Origin: Candidula unifasciata
Taxonomy: Eukaryota > Mollusca > Gastropoda > Stylommatophora > Geomitridae
DNA: 64,000 nucleotides
Reading direction: 5' to 3'
Assembly (NCBI GenBank): GCA_905116865.2
Contig: CAJHNH020003135.1
Coordinates: 278,501 to 342,500 of the forward strand
Within the stretch, counting starts at the first letter, position 1, and the number at the start of each line of letters is the position of its first letter. Shown here in pieces: positions 56,301-64,000 of this stretch. A program made the position numbers and the translations under genes. The notes under the pieces were generated by a model. It searched no databases and was not told the DNA's origin. It saw nothing but the letters and a program-made list of their open reading frames with translations.

Positions 56301-58416
56301 CCTTTTGTTTACTTGCTAACTTAGTGTCCTCTTGTTTATTTGCTAACTTAGTGTCCTTTTGTTTACTTGCTAACTTAGTGTCTTTTTGTTTATTTGCTAA
56401 CTTAGTGTCCTCTTGTTTACTTGCTAACTTAGTGTCTTTTTGTTTATTTGCTAACTTAGTGTCCTTTTGTTTACTTGCTAACTTAGTGTACTTTTGTTTA
56501 CTTGCTAACTTAGTGTCCTTTTGTTTACTTGCTAACTTAGTGTCCTTTTGTTTACTTGCTAACTTAGTGTCCTTTTGTTTACTTGCTAACTTAGTGTCCT
56601 CTTGTTTATTTGCTAACTTAGTGTCCTCTTGTTTATTTGCTAACTTAGTGTCTTTTTGTTTATTTGCTAACTTAGTGTCCTTTTGTTTACTTGCTAGCAT
56701 TGTGTCCTTTTGTTTACTTGCTAACTTAGTGTCCTCTTGTTTACTTGCTAACTTAGTGTCCTTTTGTCTACTTGCTAACTTAGTGTCCTTTTGTTTACTT
56801 GCTAACTTAGTGTCCTCTTGTTTATTTGCTAACTTAGTGTCCCTTTGTCTACTTGCTAACTTAGTGTCCTCTTGTTTATTTGCTAACTTAGTGTCCTCTT
56901 GTTTATTTGCTAACTTAGTGTCCTTTTGTCTACTTGCTAACTTAGTGTCCTCTTGTTTATTTGCTAACTTAGTGTCCTTTTGTCTACTTGCTAACTTAGT
57001 GTCCTTTTGTCTACTTGCTAACTTAGTGTCCTCTTGTTTATTTGCTAACGTAGTGTCCTTTTGTCTACTTGCTAACTTAGTGTCTTTTTGTCTACTTGCT
57101 AACTTAGTGTCCTCTTGTTTATTTGCTAACTTAGTGTCCTTTTGTTTACTTGCTAACTTAGTGTCCTCTTGTTTATTTGCTAACTTAGTGTCCTTTTGTT
57201 TACTTGCTAACTTAGTGTCTTTTTGTCTACTTGCTAACTTAGTGTCCTCTTGTTTATTTGCTAACTTAGTGTCCTTTTGTTTACTTGCTAACTTAGTGTC
57301 CTCTTGTTTATTTGCTAACTTAGTGTCCTTTTGTTTACTTGCTAACTTAGTGTCTTTTTGTCTACTTGCTTGCTAACTTAGTGTCTTTTTGTCTACTTGC
57401 TAACTTAGTGTCCTCTTGTTTATTTGCTAACTTAGTGTCTTTTTGTCTACTTGCTAACTTAGTGTCTTTTTGTCTACTTGCTAACTTAGTGTCTTTTTGT
57501 CTACTTGCTAACTTAGTGTCTTTTTGTCTACTTGCTAACTTAGTGTCTTTTTGTTTACTTGCTAACTTAGTGTCTTTTTGTCTACTTGCCAACTTAGTGT
57601 CTTTTTGTCTACTTGCTAACTTAGTGTCCTCTTGTTTATTTGCTAACTTAGTGTCCTTTTGTTTACTTGCTAACTTAGTGTCTTTTTGTCTACTTGCTAA
57701 CTTAGTGTCCTCTTGTTTATTTGCTAACTTAGTGTCCTTTTGTTTACTTGCTAACTTAGTGTCTTTTTGTTTATTTGCTAACTTAGTGTCTTTTTGTTTA
57801 CTTGCTAAGTTAGTGTCCTTTTGTTTACTTGCTAACTTAGTGTCCTTTTGTTTACTTGCTAAGTTAGTGTCCTTGTATCTTGCTACTTTTGGTTCTTTAA
57901 TAATATCCTACCCCAGATGACGTCACAGGACAGTCCAACATTTTAGAGGGTGGTAAAAGCGGGTTTTCCCGCTTTCTAATGCCTTAAACGACCCCAAAAC
58001 ATCTAACCTCAACCCCCACCTACGTCCTACGAGAGAGTGCAGCCATAGGTCCCACGACTCCATGCAGCCTATCTACCACCCCCTGAACTATTAGACTGTC
58101 CCGTGACCTGTGGATTTCCCCTGTTTGGGGTTAGGATATTAATAAAGCACCTACATTTTTCTGTGAATATCAGTCAGTCCATCTGTATTTGTTTATTCTA
58201 ATGACGGTTTATCTGGCCAACAGGGTCGGGCAGACGGCAACACATGTGCTCTGTGGTTAAGACTACACATCCAGAGCTACTTGTACACAACCGGCTGTTT
58301 GCTACAACTGCACTGCGGGAAAGTGACTTTTCTGGGATTACTGCTACTGTCACTGTCTTGTGTGGGATTAAAGACAGCACACCTGGAGACTAACGTGGAG
58401 GAGTTATGGGTTGAGG
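53279..58416 (+). CDS. ptch: Patched homologue (Hedgehog receptor), coding exons 1-2, 3' incomplete
   Basis: Exon 1 (53279-53383, 35 codons, ends phase 0 at CGG|GTGAGT) joins exon 2 (58224-58416, 193 nt, ends phase 1 at G|GTAAGT). The product is a polytopic membrane protein that represses Smoothened and binds Hedgehog. Residues 18-35 (LTRTSWVNAELAYRQVKR) match the conserved N-terminal RTSWVDA-type motif of insect Patched. Exon 2 starts with a GRADGNTCALWLR block, then a cytosolic helix, LHCGKVTFLG and TM1 (about residues 69-86), then LETNVEELWVE, the signature at the start of the first extracellular loop. A 193-nt exon with phases 0 and 1 is, as I recall, also the structure of vertebrate PTCH1 exon 2. 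An in-frame TGA at 53273-53275 fixes the start. Exon 3 onward was not found and should lie right of the window. Confidence 0.88.
53409..53466. repeat. (GA)n microsatellite in patched intron 1
   Basis: GA-rich tract 25 bp after the exon 1 donor. Confidence 0.92.
53470..54240. other. Patched intron 1, proximal part without recognised repeats
   Basis: About 770 bp of non-repetitive intron sequence with no frame worth reporting. It is the only sizeable part of this intron not occupied by SINEs or the 27-bp array, and therefore the most likely place for intronic regulatory sites. Confidence 0.45.
54244..54494 (+). mobile_element. SINE-A copy in patched intron 1
   Basis: From tgtgggtttcggcgacccat through gtgcatctgtctgagaggct to gtttacagctaatgaagaag. 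Confidence 0.8.
54572..54645 (-). mobile_element. SINE-A 5' fragment
   Basis: tagtcgcctttacgacatgc to cggaacccacgtgagg. Only the 5' quarter of the element is present. Confidence 0.6.
54700..54990 (-). mobile_element. SINE-I copy (tRNA-derived)
   Basis: The - strand head reads TCTGTGGCGAAGTGGCCAAG (A-box) and, 32 bp later, CCCGGGTTCAATTCACGC (B-box), a good class II tRNA-like promoter. The body reaches to about 54700. Confidence 0.65.
55125..55409 (-). mobile_element. SINE-A copy
   Basis: Complete reverse-oriented copy from the TTC run and gcgttcaccggctttaaact to ggccccggaacccacacggg. Confidence 0.88.
55530..55818 (+). mobile_element. SINE-A copy
   Basis: From gtctgggttccggggccgca through aagcatgtcgtaagagtcga to ctggtgaacgcgaagatgaa. 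Confidence 0.85.
55865..56282 (+). mobile_element. SINE-E copy split by a SINE-A insertion
   Basis: SINE-E sequence at 55865-55929 (agtcctgagaagtaaaggca) resumes at 56206-56282 (gattggtctaaatataggtc to cctgaagtggtgg). Between them lies a SINE-A in reverse. Confidence 0.7.
55930..56205 (-). mobile_element. SINE-A insertion inside SINE-E, with target-site duplication
   Basis: Flanked by ccaactagtgc (55919-55929) and ccaacgagtgc (56206-56216), an 11-bp duplication with one mismatch. Confidence 0.8.
56283..57883. repeat. 27-bp minisatellite in patched intron 1, about 59 units, 1.6 kb
   Basis: The unit is GTGTCCTTTTGTTTACTTGC followed by TAACTTA, with ccTcttg, Tctttt and tCtac variants. It starts exactly at the end of the SINE-E fragment. 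Because 27 = 3 x 9, the + strand stays open for 359 and 184 codons (LVSFCLLAN repeats) and the - strand for 165 (KLASKQKDT). The intronic position argues strongly against coding. Confidence 0.96.
57905..58088 (-). repeat. Dispersed family J, copy 2
   Basis: Reverse complement of 37134-37328, with a CRE palindrome TGACGTCA at 57914-57921 and an internal gcgggttttcccgc palindrome. It lies 140 bp upstream of patched exon 2. Confidence 0.75.
58224..58416 (+). CDS. ptch: patched coding exon 2 (TM1)
   Basis: The acceptor ctggccaacag ends at 58223; the donor G|GTAAGT follows 58416. It reads G36 to E99 with TM1 and LETNVEELWVE. The single G left over would make Val if exon 3 starts with TN, as in the family's ELWVEVG. 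Confidence 0.88.
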
Positions 58417-58599
58417 GTAAGTTAAGTGTTTTGTGTTTGTATAGTTACACCTTGACGCTTGTTGCTGAAAATCGCAGATTGTGACGAGACGTGATCGCCC
58501 ACCGTGGCGGTAAGACACTTGATGATAATGCTGATGATCTGAAATAACCAGACAGCTTTCAGTCTTCTGCCTGGGATCTGGGGTGTATTTGTATAATTT

Positions 58600-58662
58600 A
58601 CTGTTCTCTTACATGGTAGAATACTAACCTGACTTTCCAGTGGTCATTACGTTCGAATCCAC
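58600..58662 (+). mobile_element. tRNA-like segment in patched intron 2
   Basis: CATGGTAGAATACTAACCTG, then ACGTTCGAATCCACAGG (good B-box). Probably a SINE head. Confidence 0.4.
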
Positions 58663-58711
58663 AGGTGTTTAAAAAAATTAACTTAGGCTTCCCTGTCAAT
58701 TCAGTCTTTAA

Positions 58712-58982
58712 GTCCTTCTTATTGCTCGCGTGTAAACTCTGGCAGAAAGTTCTGGCTTCTCGCTCACTTCTGCACTGTAATCGTGTTCCACAACCTATGT
58801 TGCGTACACATCCGTTTTACAGCTCTGGTATATTTGTTTGTAGACTTTGTTTCTTGTCTCCCGGCCAAATACGCTGCGACTTCGAAGCAAGCACCCACTC
58901 TTACGACATGCTTATTGTTATGGAACTAGTACGTTTATTCTTGTTTTCCCACACTGGGGCGCTGCAACCCACATACGGAAGT
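58712..58982 (-). mobile_element. SINE-A copy in patched intron 2
   Basis: Reverse-oriented and diverged (gcgtgtaaactctggcagaa; cgtttattcttgttttccca; gctgcaacccacatacgg). It overlaps the 130-codon frame here, which is not a gene. Confidence 0.75.
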
Positions 58983-59171
58983 TCAAATCCACAACGAGCG
59001 TTAAAAAAAAAAAAAAAAATTCATCAGGGCTTCCCTTGGGTGGATTTAAAGACGTGATTATGATGTGACTTCGATGAGGTACAAGGTGGAAGAGAAGAAG
59101 AAGAAGATTATGATGGGAAAATGGCCGGCTTGATGTTGTCTAGTGCTTTCAGAGGCTGCCTCACTCGTGAA

Positions 59172-59590
59172 GATGCTACAGGGACCCATTATGGGGGGGG
59201 GGGGGGGGGGGGCGACTGCCTCCCTTATAAACATGTCGTACTAGGCGACTAATTAGGGATGTTTCATTTGAAGGTGGAGGGCATTTGTCTGAGAGGAGAG
59301 GAACCAACAGTTTGCATCCACATAAGCAAGATCTGTAAAACCGAAGTGCGGGCAGAACATTTATTCTTCTTCTCGTCCACCTGTTGTATACTGCGGCAGA
59401 AGGTTCTAGTTTTGTTTCCACTTCTTGACTTTAGTCTTGTTTTAGAACCTGAGTTTAATGACCACATTGTGGGCTCCCCAGCACACATAGGGGGCGCAAA
59501 ACTGCAACAAGACTACCAGAAGTGGACGAACAACCAGACTTGCTGGTGTTAACAGGCGGTGAACGCCAAGAAAATAGAAGAAGGGGGAGG
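59172..59590 (+). mobile_element. SINE-A split by an inverted, truncated SINE-A
   Basis: + strand 5' part at 59172-59362 and 3' part at 59490-59590 (ccagaagtggacgaacaacc; ggcggtgaacgccaag). Between them, 59362-59470 is the 3' half of another SINE-A in reverse (ttcttcttctcgtccacctg to tttagaacctgag). The arms can form a long hairpin. Confidence 0.7.
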
Positions 59591-59599
59591 AGGAAAAAA

Positions 59600-60470
59600 A
59601 GAAGAAGAAGGTTGCAGCGTTACAAGTGGGAGACAACATCAAGAGGCGGACTGGCAGCCGAGAGAGTGAACAACGAGGCAAGCGACACATCTTGTGTGAG
59701 ATCCATTGCAGCCGACCTTCACTATGAAGACGGCGCCTGATTGATTGAAACGACAGAAGTAGACATAAAAACAACGAATTCTTTTCTACTTAACCTTTTT
59801 AAGAGTCTTAATTCACGTTGAAAAACAACGTTACGTTGTCGGATACATACGTTCTTATCCCGTGTTTCTCTTTCCCTTTTTTAAACCCCCAATTAATGTT
59901 CTTAAATAAATGAATTATAACATTTCGACACAAATCCCCGAGTGATTCACATGGGTGGAGGCATTGATCTGAAGAGAGCAAATCCGCACGGGTAACCTTC
60001 ACTTGAAAATAGGCCAGATGTTATCCGAATAAATCTAGTTTTTAAACTTCACAGGAACTTTTAGCGAGAGGATTTCCTCGCGGCGGCCATGTTGTGACCT
60101 AGATATCTCACTTCGCGTGTGGTCCGGGCTATTTCTGGAGTGAAGCGCTAGACGGGGGAAATCTCTGAGATGGTCCCTGTGTTAGTTACCTTCAGCGGGT
60201 TGTAGATAGAGACGGTTGGAGAGGAAGGAAGTCTTGCATTCAGTGAAATGAACAGATTTATACAAGGATGTTTCCCGTCACAACAACTGGTTGTTATGTG
60301 GAAGACATATTAGTTTTTGTCAATGACAAATGATAATTGCCTAGCAGTTTAAATTATTGATGGGATAAATTTGCTTAGAAATAATACAGATCATTAGTTT
60401 TGCTTTCTTCTTCGTCATCTTTCCCTTTCGCTTATTTGTCTTCTTCTTCCCCTATCGCTTATTTTTCTTC
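59600..60470. other. Patched intron 2, no recognised repeats
   Basis: About 870 bp with no supported exon. I looked here for patched exon 3 and did not find it. CpG-containing sequence at 60080-60150 (gcggcggccatgttgtgacc) is unexplained. Confidence 0.4.
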
Positions 60471-60945
60471 TTCCTATACTTCTTCTTTTCTTCTTCTTCT
60501 TCTTATTATTATTTTCTTCTTCTTTTTCTTCTTTTTCTTCTTCTTCTTCTTCTTCTCTTCTTCTTCTTCTTCTTCTTCTTCTTCTTCTTCTCCTTTTTCT
60601 TCTTCTTCTTATTCTTCTTCTTCTTCTTCTTCTTCTTCTTCTTCTTCTTCTTCTTCTTCTTCTTCTTCTTCTTCTTCTTCTTCTTCTTCTTCTTCTTCTT
60701 CTTCTTTCTTCTTCTTCTTCTTCTTCTTCTTCTTCTTCTTCTTCTTCTTCTTCTTCTTCTTCTTCTTTCTTCTTCTTCTTCTTCTTCTTCTTCTTTTCTT
60801 TTCTTCTTCTTCTTCTTCTTCTTCTCCTTCTTCTTCTTCTTCTTCTTCTTTCTTCTTATTCTTCTTCTTCTTCTTCTTCTTCTTCTTCTTCTTCTTCTTC
60901 TTCTTCTTCTTCTTCTTCTTCTTCTTCTTCTTCTTTTTCTTGATC
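60470..60945. repeat. (TTC)n microsatellite, about 475 bp
   Basis: TTC repeats with occasional TTTC, CTC and TTATT interruptions. It continues directly from the LINE 3' end at 60950, so on the - strand it is that element's GAA tail, greatly expanded. The 190-codon Ser/Phe frame is an artefact. Confidence 0.96.
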
Positions 60946-60949
60946 CTCT

Positions 60950-61330
60950 GGTACCTTGCGGTGTCGAGGTGAAGTATTTTTTACGTGAAAGTGCCTGTTT
61001 GTATGCTTCCTAAATGGGGATTCCCAAGGCCTCTGCAATTCCCTCAGTCCGAAGCTTACATGGTCGGTCTCTTCCTCTCGCCTGCTTGCTGTGGTATACT
61101 GTCTCCTGACATCCACGTTACATGACCAAGCCACTTCACCTGTTGTCTTCTGATGAAATCCAGAGCTGCTGTTACCCCCATTTTCATTCGAATTTAATAG
61201 TTTCTGATCTTATCACTTCGTGTTATACTGAGAGCCCTGGCAGGAATCTCGGTACAGTTGTTATTGTCCCTTTCTCTTTTCTTCTGTCAGTGTCCAGGCC
61301 TGGTATTGATAACACAGGCTTGGCAAAAAG
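60950..61330 (-). mobile_element. LINE 3' fragment ending in GAA repeats
   Basis: On - the remnant reads QVKWLGHVTWMSGDSIPQQA, the KWLGHV box of LINE C-termini, then frameshifted sequence to the GAA tail. Degraded. Confidence 0.6.
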
Positions 61331-61432
61331 ATTGGTTGGGTTCGTTCTTATTTAACCATATTTATTTTTGGTACCATCGATCCATCTTCTGGTCTTGTCC
61401 GTATTTATATCCTTAAAGCTTAACCTAGAAAC

Positions 61433-61663
61433 GGCTGGTCGAACGGTTGGAGCAGCTGGTCGAACGTTTGGAACGGCTGGTCGAACGGTTGGAACGGCTG
61501 GTCGAACGGTTGGAACGGCTGGTCGAACGGTTGGAACGGCTGGTCGAACGGTTGGAACGGCTGGTCGAACGGTTGGAACGGCTGGTCGAACGGTTGGAAC
61601 GGCTGGTCGAACGGTTGGAGCGGCTGGTCGAACGGTTGGAACGGCTGGTCGAACGGTTGGAAC
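61433..61663 (+). repeat. 21-bp tandem array of the SINE-F A-box, 11 units
   Basis: The unit is GGCTGGTCGAACGGTTGGAAC, which is the A-box region of the SINE-F head (one copy in the element at 32558). The eleventh unit leads into the rest of the head and the B-box. All six frames stay open across it (VERLERL / GTAGRTV repeats); none is coding. Confidence 0.93.
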
Positions 61664-61830
61664 GCTGGGCTTTCAGGTGGGAGACCCGGGTTCGAATCCG
61701 TGGTAAGGCTGGGGATTTTTCCGTCGGGGGGCAAAATAAAACCCTCACCCGCACAGTCGTGGCGACAGCGCTAGCCATGCGGCCGTAGACCCTCAGGCTC
61801 AAAGACCCCCCTGCCTACACCGCAGAAGTG
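61643..61830 (+). mobile_element. SINE-F copy with expanded A-box
   Basis: After the last array unit: gctgggctttcaggtgggag, B-box CCGGGTTCGAATCCGTGG, then gggggcaaaataaaaccctc, gtcgtggcgacagcgctagc and agacccccctgcctacac. It matches 32558-32762. Confidence 0.82.
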
Positions 61831-62480
61831 GTGATAAATGTAGTCACTGGCATTGCCAGAGCGAAACCTGCGAAAATATGCAAGATGATGAAATGGTCTA
61901 CCATACCGACTAGGCGGTCTCCAGTGCCGGGACAGCACAAGGTGTATCACAAGATATCGTTTGCATGCCCTTGGTTCTAAGATTACGTGGGCTGGCTTCT
62001 CCCGCTCTTTCCTTCTCTCATTGTTCACATTCTTGTTAGTTCGTGAACTTTACCTAGTTTTCTTTGTTTTGTCTTTAAGATTCTTATTCTGTTTGTTGGT
62101 GTTGATAATGTGAAACACAGAAGTTTAGTATTCATGCTGAATTCTTTACAATGAGTACCGAAGGGTGGCCAAGTTATTTAACACTTATACTGAAGGGCGG
62201 CCGAGTTTAACATTGATGCCGCTGGGTAACTAAGTTGTTTAGCACCTTTACCGAGGGATGACCGAGTTGTTTAACATATATACTGAAAGCTGATTGAGTT
62301 TTAACACTTGAAACGAGGGGTTATGAGTTGTTTAATACGTTTATAGATGCGTGATCCAGTTGTAGTAACAATTAGGCTGACCTCAAGGCATATATTTATA
62401 CCGTGGTTGAAAAGGCTAAACAGGAATGGCTGATACAGTTTATATTTAAGTACAGAAAAGAAAATACGTACTTACTTAGT
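61831..62480. other. Stretch without identifiable genes
   Basis: Includes weak repeats of the type accgagttgtttaaca at 62150-62340 (about 60-bp spacing), otherwise nothing I can name. Confidence 0.4.
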
Positions 62481-62905
62481 CGTTCCTCTTCTACCTTGGG
62501 ATGTGTAGAGAGGTTTACCAGAGAGATCGCCAGACGACTCTATCAGCAGTTTTCCTTCTGGCTGTGTTCTATTCCAGTCCTCTGTCAGTAAGGGACAGTC
62601 GGATGTTGTCTTCCCAGCGCACCCTGGGTCGTCCTAGAGGTCTGGTTCCCTGGTTCTTAGCCTCCCATGGTGGCCGATTTTCTCCCATTCTGCACACATG
62701 TCCAAATCATCGTAACTGTGACTGATCCACTCGGGTTTGTAAGGACTGGGTATCAAGATCTTGACGTATTGTCTGATTGCAGACTTTGACACTTATTGTC
62801 GCTTGGACCACCTTTCTCAGATACCTCTGAGGGCTGAAGCTGGCTTCTGTGAGCTGTTGTCATTGCCCATGACTCACATGCCATAGGTCAGGACTGGTAC
62901 ATAGC
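62480..62905 (-). mobile_element. LINE 3' fragment
   Basis: The - strand has YVPVLTYGM, then RYLRKVV, FGHVCRMGE, PLGRPRVRWEDNIRLSLTD and a WRSLVNLSTH-like end, in shifting frames. This is collinear with the C-terminal region of non-LTR reverse transcriptases. Dead copy. Confidence 0.75.
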
Positions 62906-62995
62906 TAGAGCGGTAAACGACAAGAAAATACTTGGGGAAAATAAGCAACTTACATTTGTGTATCTCTTTAGAATTGTCAGCCCAATAGATATTTT

Positions 62996-63273
62996 CCTCT
63001 TCTCCGCGTTCACGGCTGTAAACTCCGGCGAAAAGTTCGAGGTGTTCGTCCACCTCCGAAATAAGTCTTGTTCCACAACCTGTGTGTTTGCGTGCACATC
63101 CGTTTTTTATATCTGGCTGATTTGAATGCATATTGTTGGTTTCTTGGCTCTGAGGCGGGTACTCTAACCTCTAAGAATGGCCCAATTAGTCGACTGCTAC
63201 GACATGCTTGATTGGGAGGCAGTGGTTCTGTTCTTATTTTCCCACAATGGAGCTCCGCAACCCACACGGGGAA
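62996..63273 (-). mobile_element. SINE-A copy
   Basis: Reverse-oriented, from tcttctccgcgttcacggct through ttggtttcttggctctgagg to gctccgcaacccacacgggg. Confidence 0.86.
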
Positions 63274-63339
63274 GCCTAGTAGGGATGGGTTTTAAACTCC
63301 TACCCTAACCATTTATATTAAGAACCCACTTTATTCTAG

Positions 63340-63452
63340 TTCCAGAAAGCAATGGCAAACTACTGGATGTAAATTTGCCTAGAGAAACCACACAACAGCC
63401 AGGGGCTGTTAGGGTTGGTTCTGCAACGTCCTGTAAAGGATACGCAACAACC
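63340..63452 (+). mobile_element. SINE-B 3' half
   Basis: agcaatggcaaactactgga, aatttgcctagagaaaccac, acagccaggggctgttaggg and the end ggttctgcaacgtcctgtaa. The tRNA head is missing. Confidence 0.75.
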
Positions 63453-63539
63453 TTTTTTTTTATTCTAGTATCTTTTTAAATCAATCCCAGTCCAGCTAGT
63501 CATAATATAAACCCATTATCTGTTTTAACTTTCCTCTTC

Positions 63540-64000
63540 CACTTAGTCAACTATCCTCTCCCACCTAGACAACTATACCCTCCCACCTAGTCAACTATCC
63601 TCTCCCACCGTCATCTATCCTCTCCCACCTAGTCAACTATCCTCTCCCACCTAGTCAACTATCCTCTCCCACCTAGTCAACTATCCTCTCCCACCTAGAC
63701 AACTATCCTCTCCCACCTAGACACCTATTCTCTCCCAACTAGTCAACTATTCTCTCCCAACTAGTCAACTATACTCTCCCACCTAGTCAACTATTCTCTC
63801 CCAACTAGTCAACTATTCTCTCCCAACTAGTCAACTATCCTCTCCCACCTAGACAACTATCCTCTCCCACCTAGTCAACTATTCTCTCCCAACTAGTCAA
63901 CTATCCTCTCCCACCTAGTCAACTATTCTCTCCCACCTAGTCAACTATTCTCTCCCACCTAGACAACTATCATCTTCCACCTAGTCAACTATCCTCTTCC
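63540..64000. repeat. 22-bp minisatellite, at least 20 units, runs off the right edge
   Basis: The unit is CTATCCTCTCCCACCTAGTCAA with t/c, cac/caa and gtc/gac variants. Confidence 0.94.

Noticed and set aside
56297..57920. 359- and 184-codon + strand frames encoding LVSFCLLAN repeats
   Set aside because: A product of the 27-bp array inside patched intron 1; the frame simply follows the repeat.
60400..60972. 190-codon Ser/Phe-rich frame
   Set aside because: A translation of the TTC microsatellite.
61660..61720. Functional tRNA gene
   Set aside because: The A- and B-boxes are those of SINE-F. No matching acceptor stem closes the cloverleaf, and a SINE body follows.

Overview
The window is a gene-poor, repeat-crowded piece of an animal nuclear genome. 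It has spliced genes with GT-AG introns, tRNA-derived SINEs, 5'-truncated LINE tails, TTAA-flanked MITEs and many mini- and microsatellites. No bacterial-style gene organisation is present. The gene content (a patched homologue and a small Reeler-domain protein) fits an invertebrate. A mollusc, perhaps a gastropod, is my best guess, but that is an impression and not a demonstrated placement. All introns, exons and repeat families below were read by eye, without alignment or database searches.

Three protein-coding loci are supported, all on the + strand. (1) Bases 2-229 are the C-terminal coding end of an unidentified, probably nuclear protein (His-rich, then a Lys/Arg cluster, then an acidic tail), followed by its 3' UTR and a polyadenylation signal near 1180. 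(2) Bases 24114-27811 hold a complete four-exon gene whose spliced product is a 205-residue secreted Reeler-domain protein with a hydrophobic C-terminus that suggests a GPI anchor. (3) Bases 53279-53383 and 58224-58416 are the first two coding exons of a patched homologue (Hedgehog receptor), separated by a 4.84-kb intron; the rest of the gene lies beyond the right edge. About 0.5 kb upstream of its start codon is a promoter-like stretch with a perfect Gli/Ci 9-mer, a palindromic RFX-type X-box, a CCAAT box, a GC box and an octamer. That is the layout expected of a gene that is itself a Hedgehog target. A fourth, doubtful candidate is a 111-codon ORF at 17625 behind a CpG-rich stretch with an E2F-like site.

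Nearly everything else is repetitive. The dominant dispersed element (called SINE-A here) is about 290 bp, begins near ACCCCCGTGTGGGTTCC and ends in a (GAA)n tail. It occurs about 25 times on both strands, and two copies have clean 10-13 bp target-site duplications. Other families have recognisable tRNA-like heads with A and B boxes (SINE-B, -C, -E, -F, -H, -I) or are short dispersed units (D, J, L, M). Nine LINE fragments are 3' ends only. Two TTAA-bounded inverted-repeat elements look like piggyBac-type MITEs.

Tandem arrays occupy much of the window: 43 bp at 9.4-10.3 kb, 49 bp at 20.8-21.3 kb, 18 bp at 30.5 kb, 20 bp at 31.3-31.75 kb, 18 bp at 33.3-35.4 kb, 38/36 bp at 40.8-44.0 kb, 16 bp at 46.7 kb, 32 bp at 50.9-52.5 kb, 27 bp at 56.3-57.9 kb, 21 bp at 61.4 kb and 22 bp at 63.5-64 kb. 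Several of them start inside or exactly at the edge of a SINE. The clearest are an array made of the pol III A-box region of SINE-F and an array made of the 3' segment of SINE-A. The long open frames over these arrays are explained by repeat units of 3n length or by stop-free units, not by genes.
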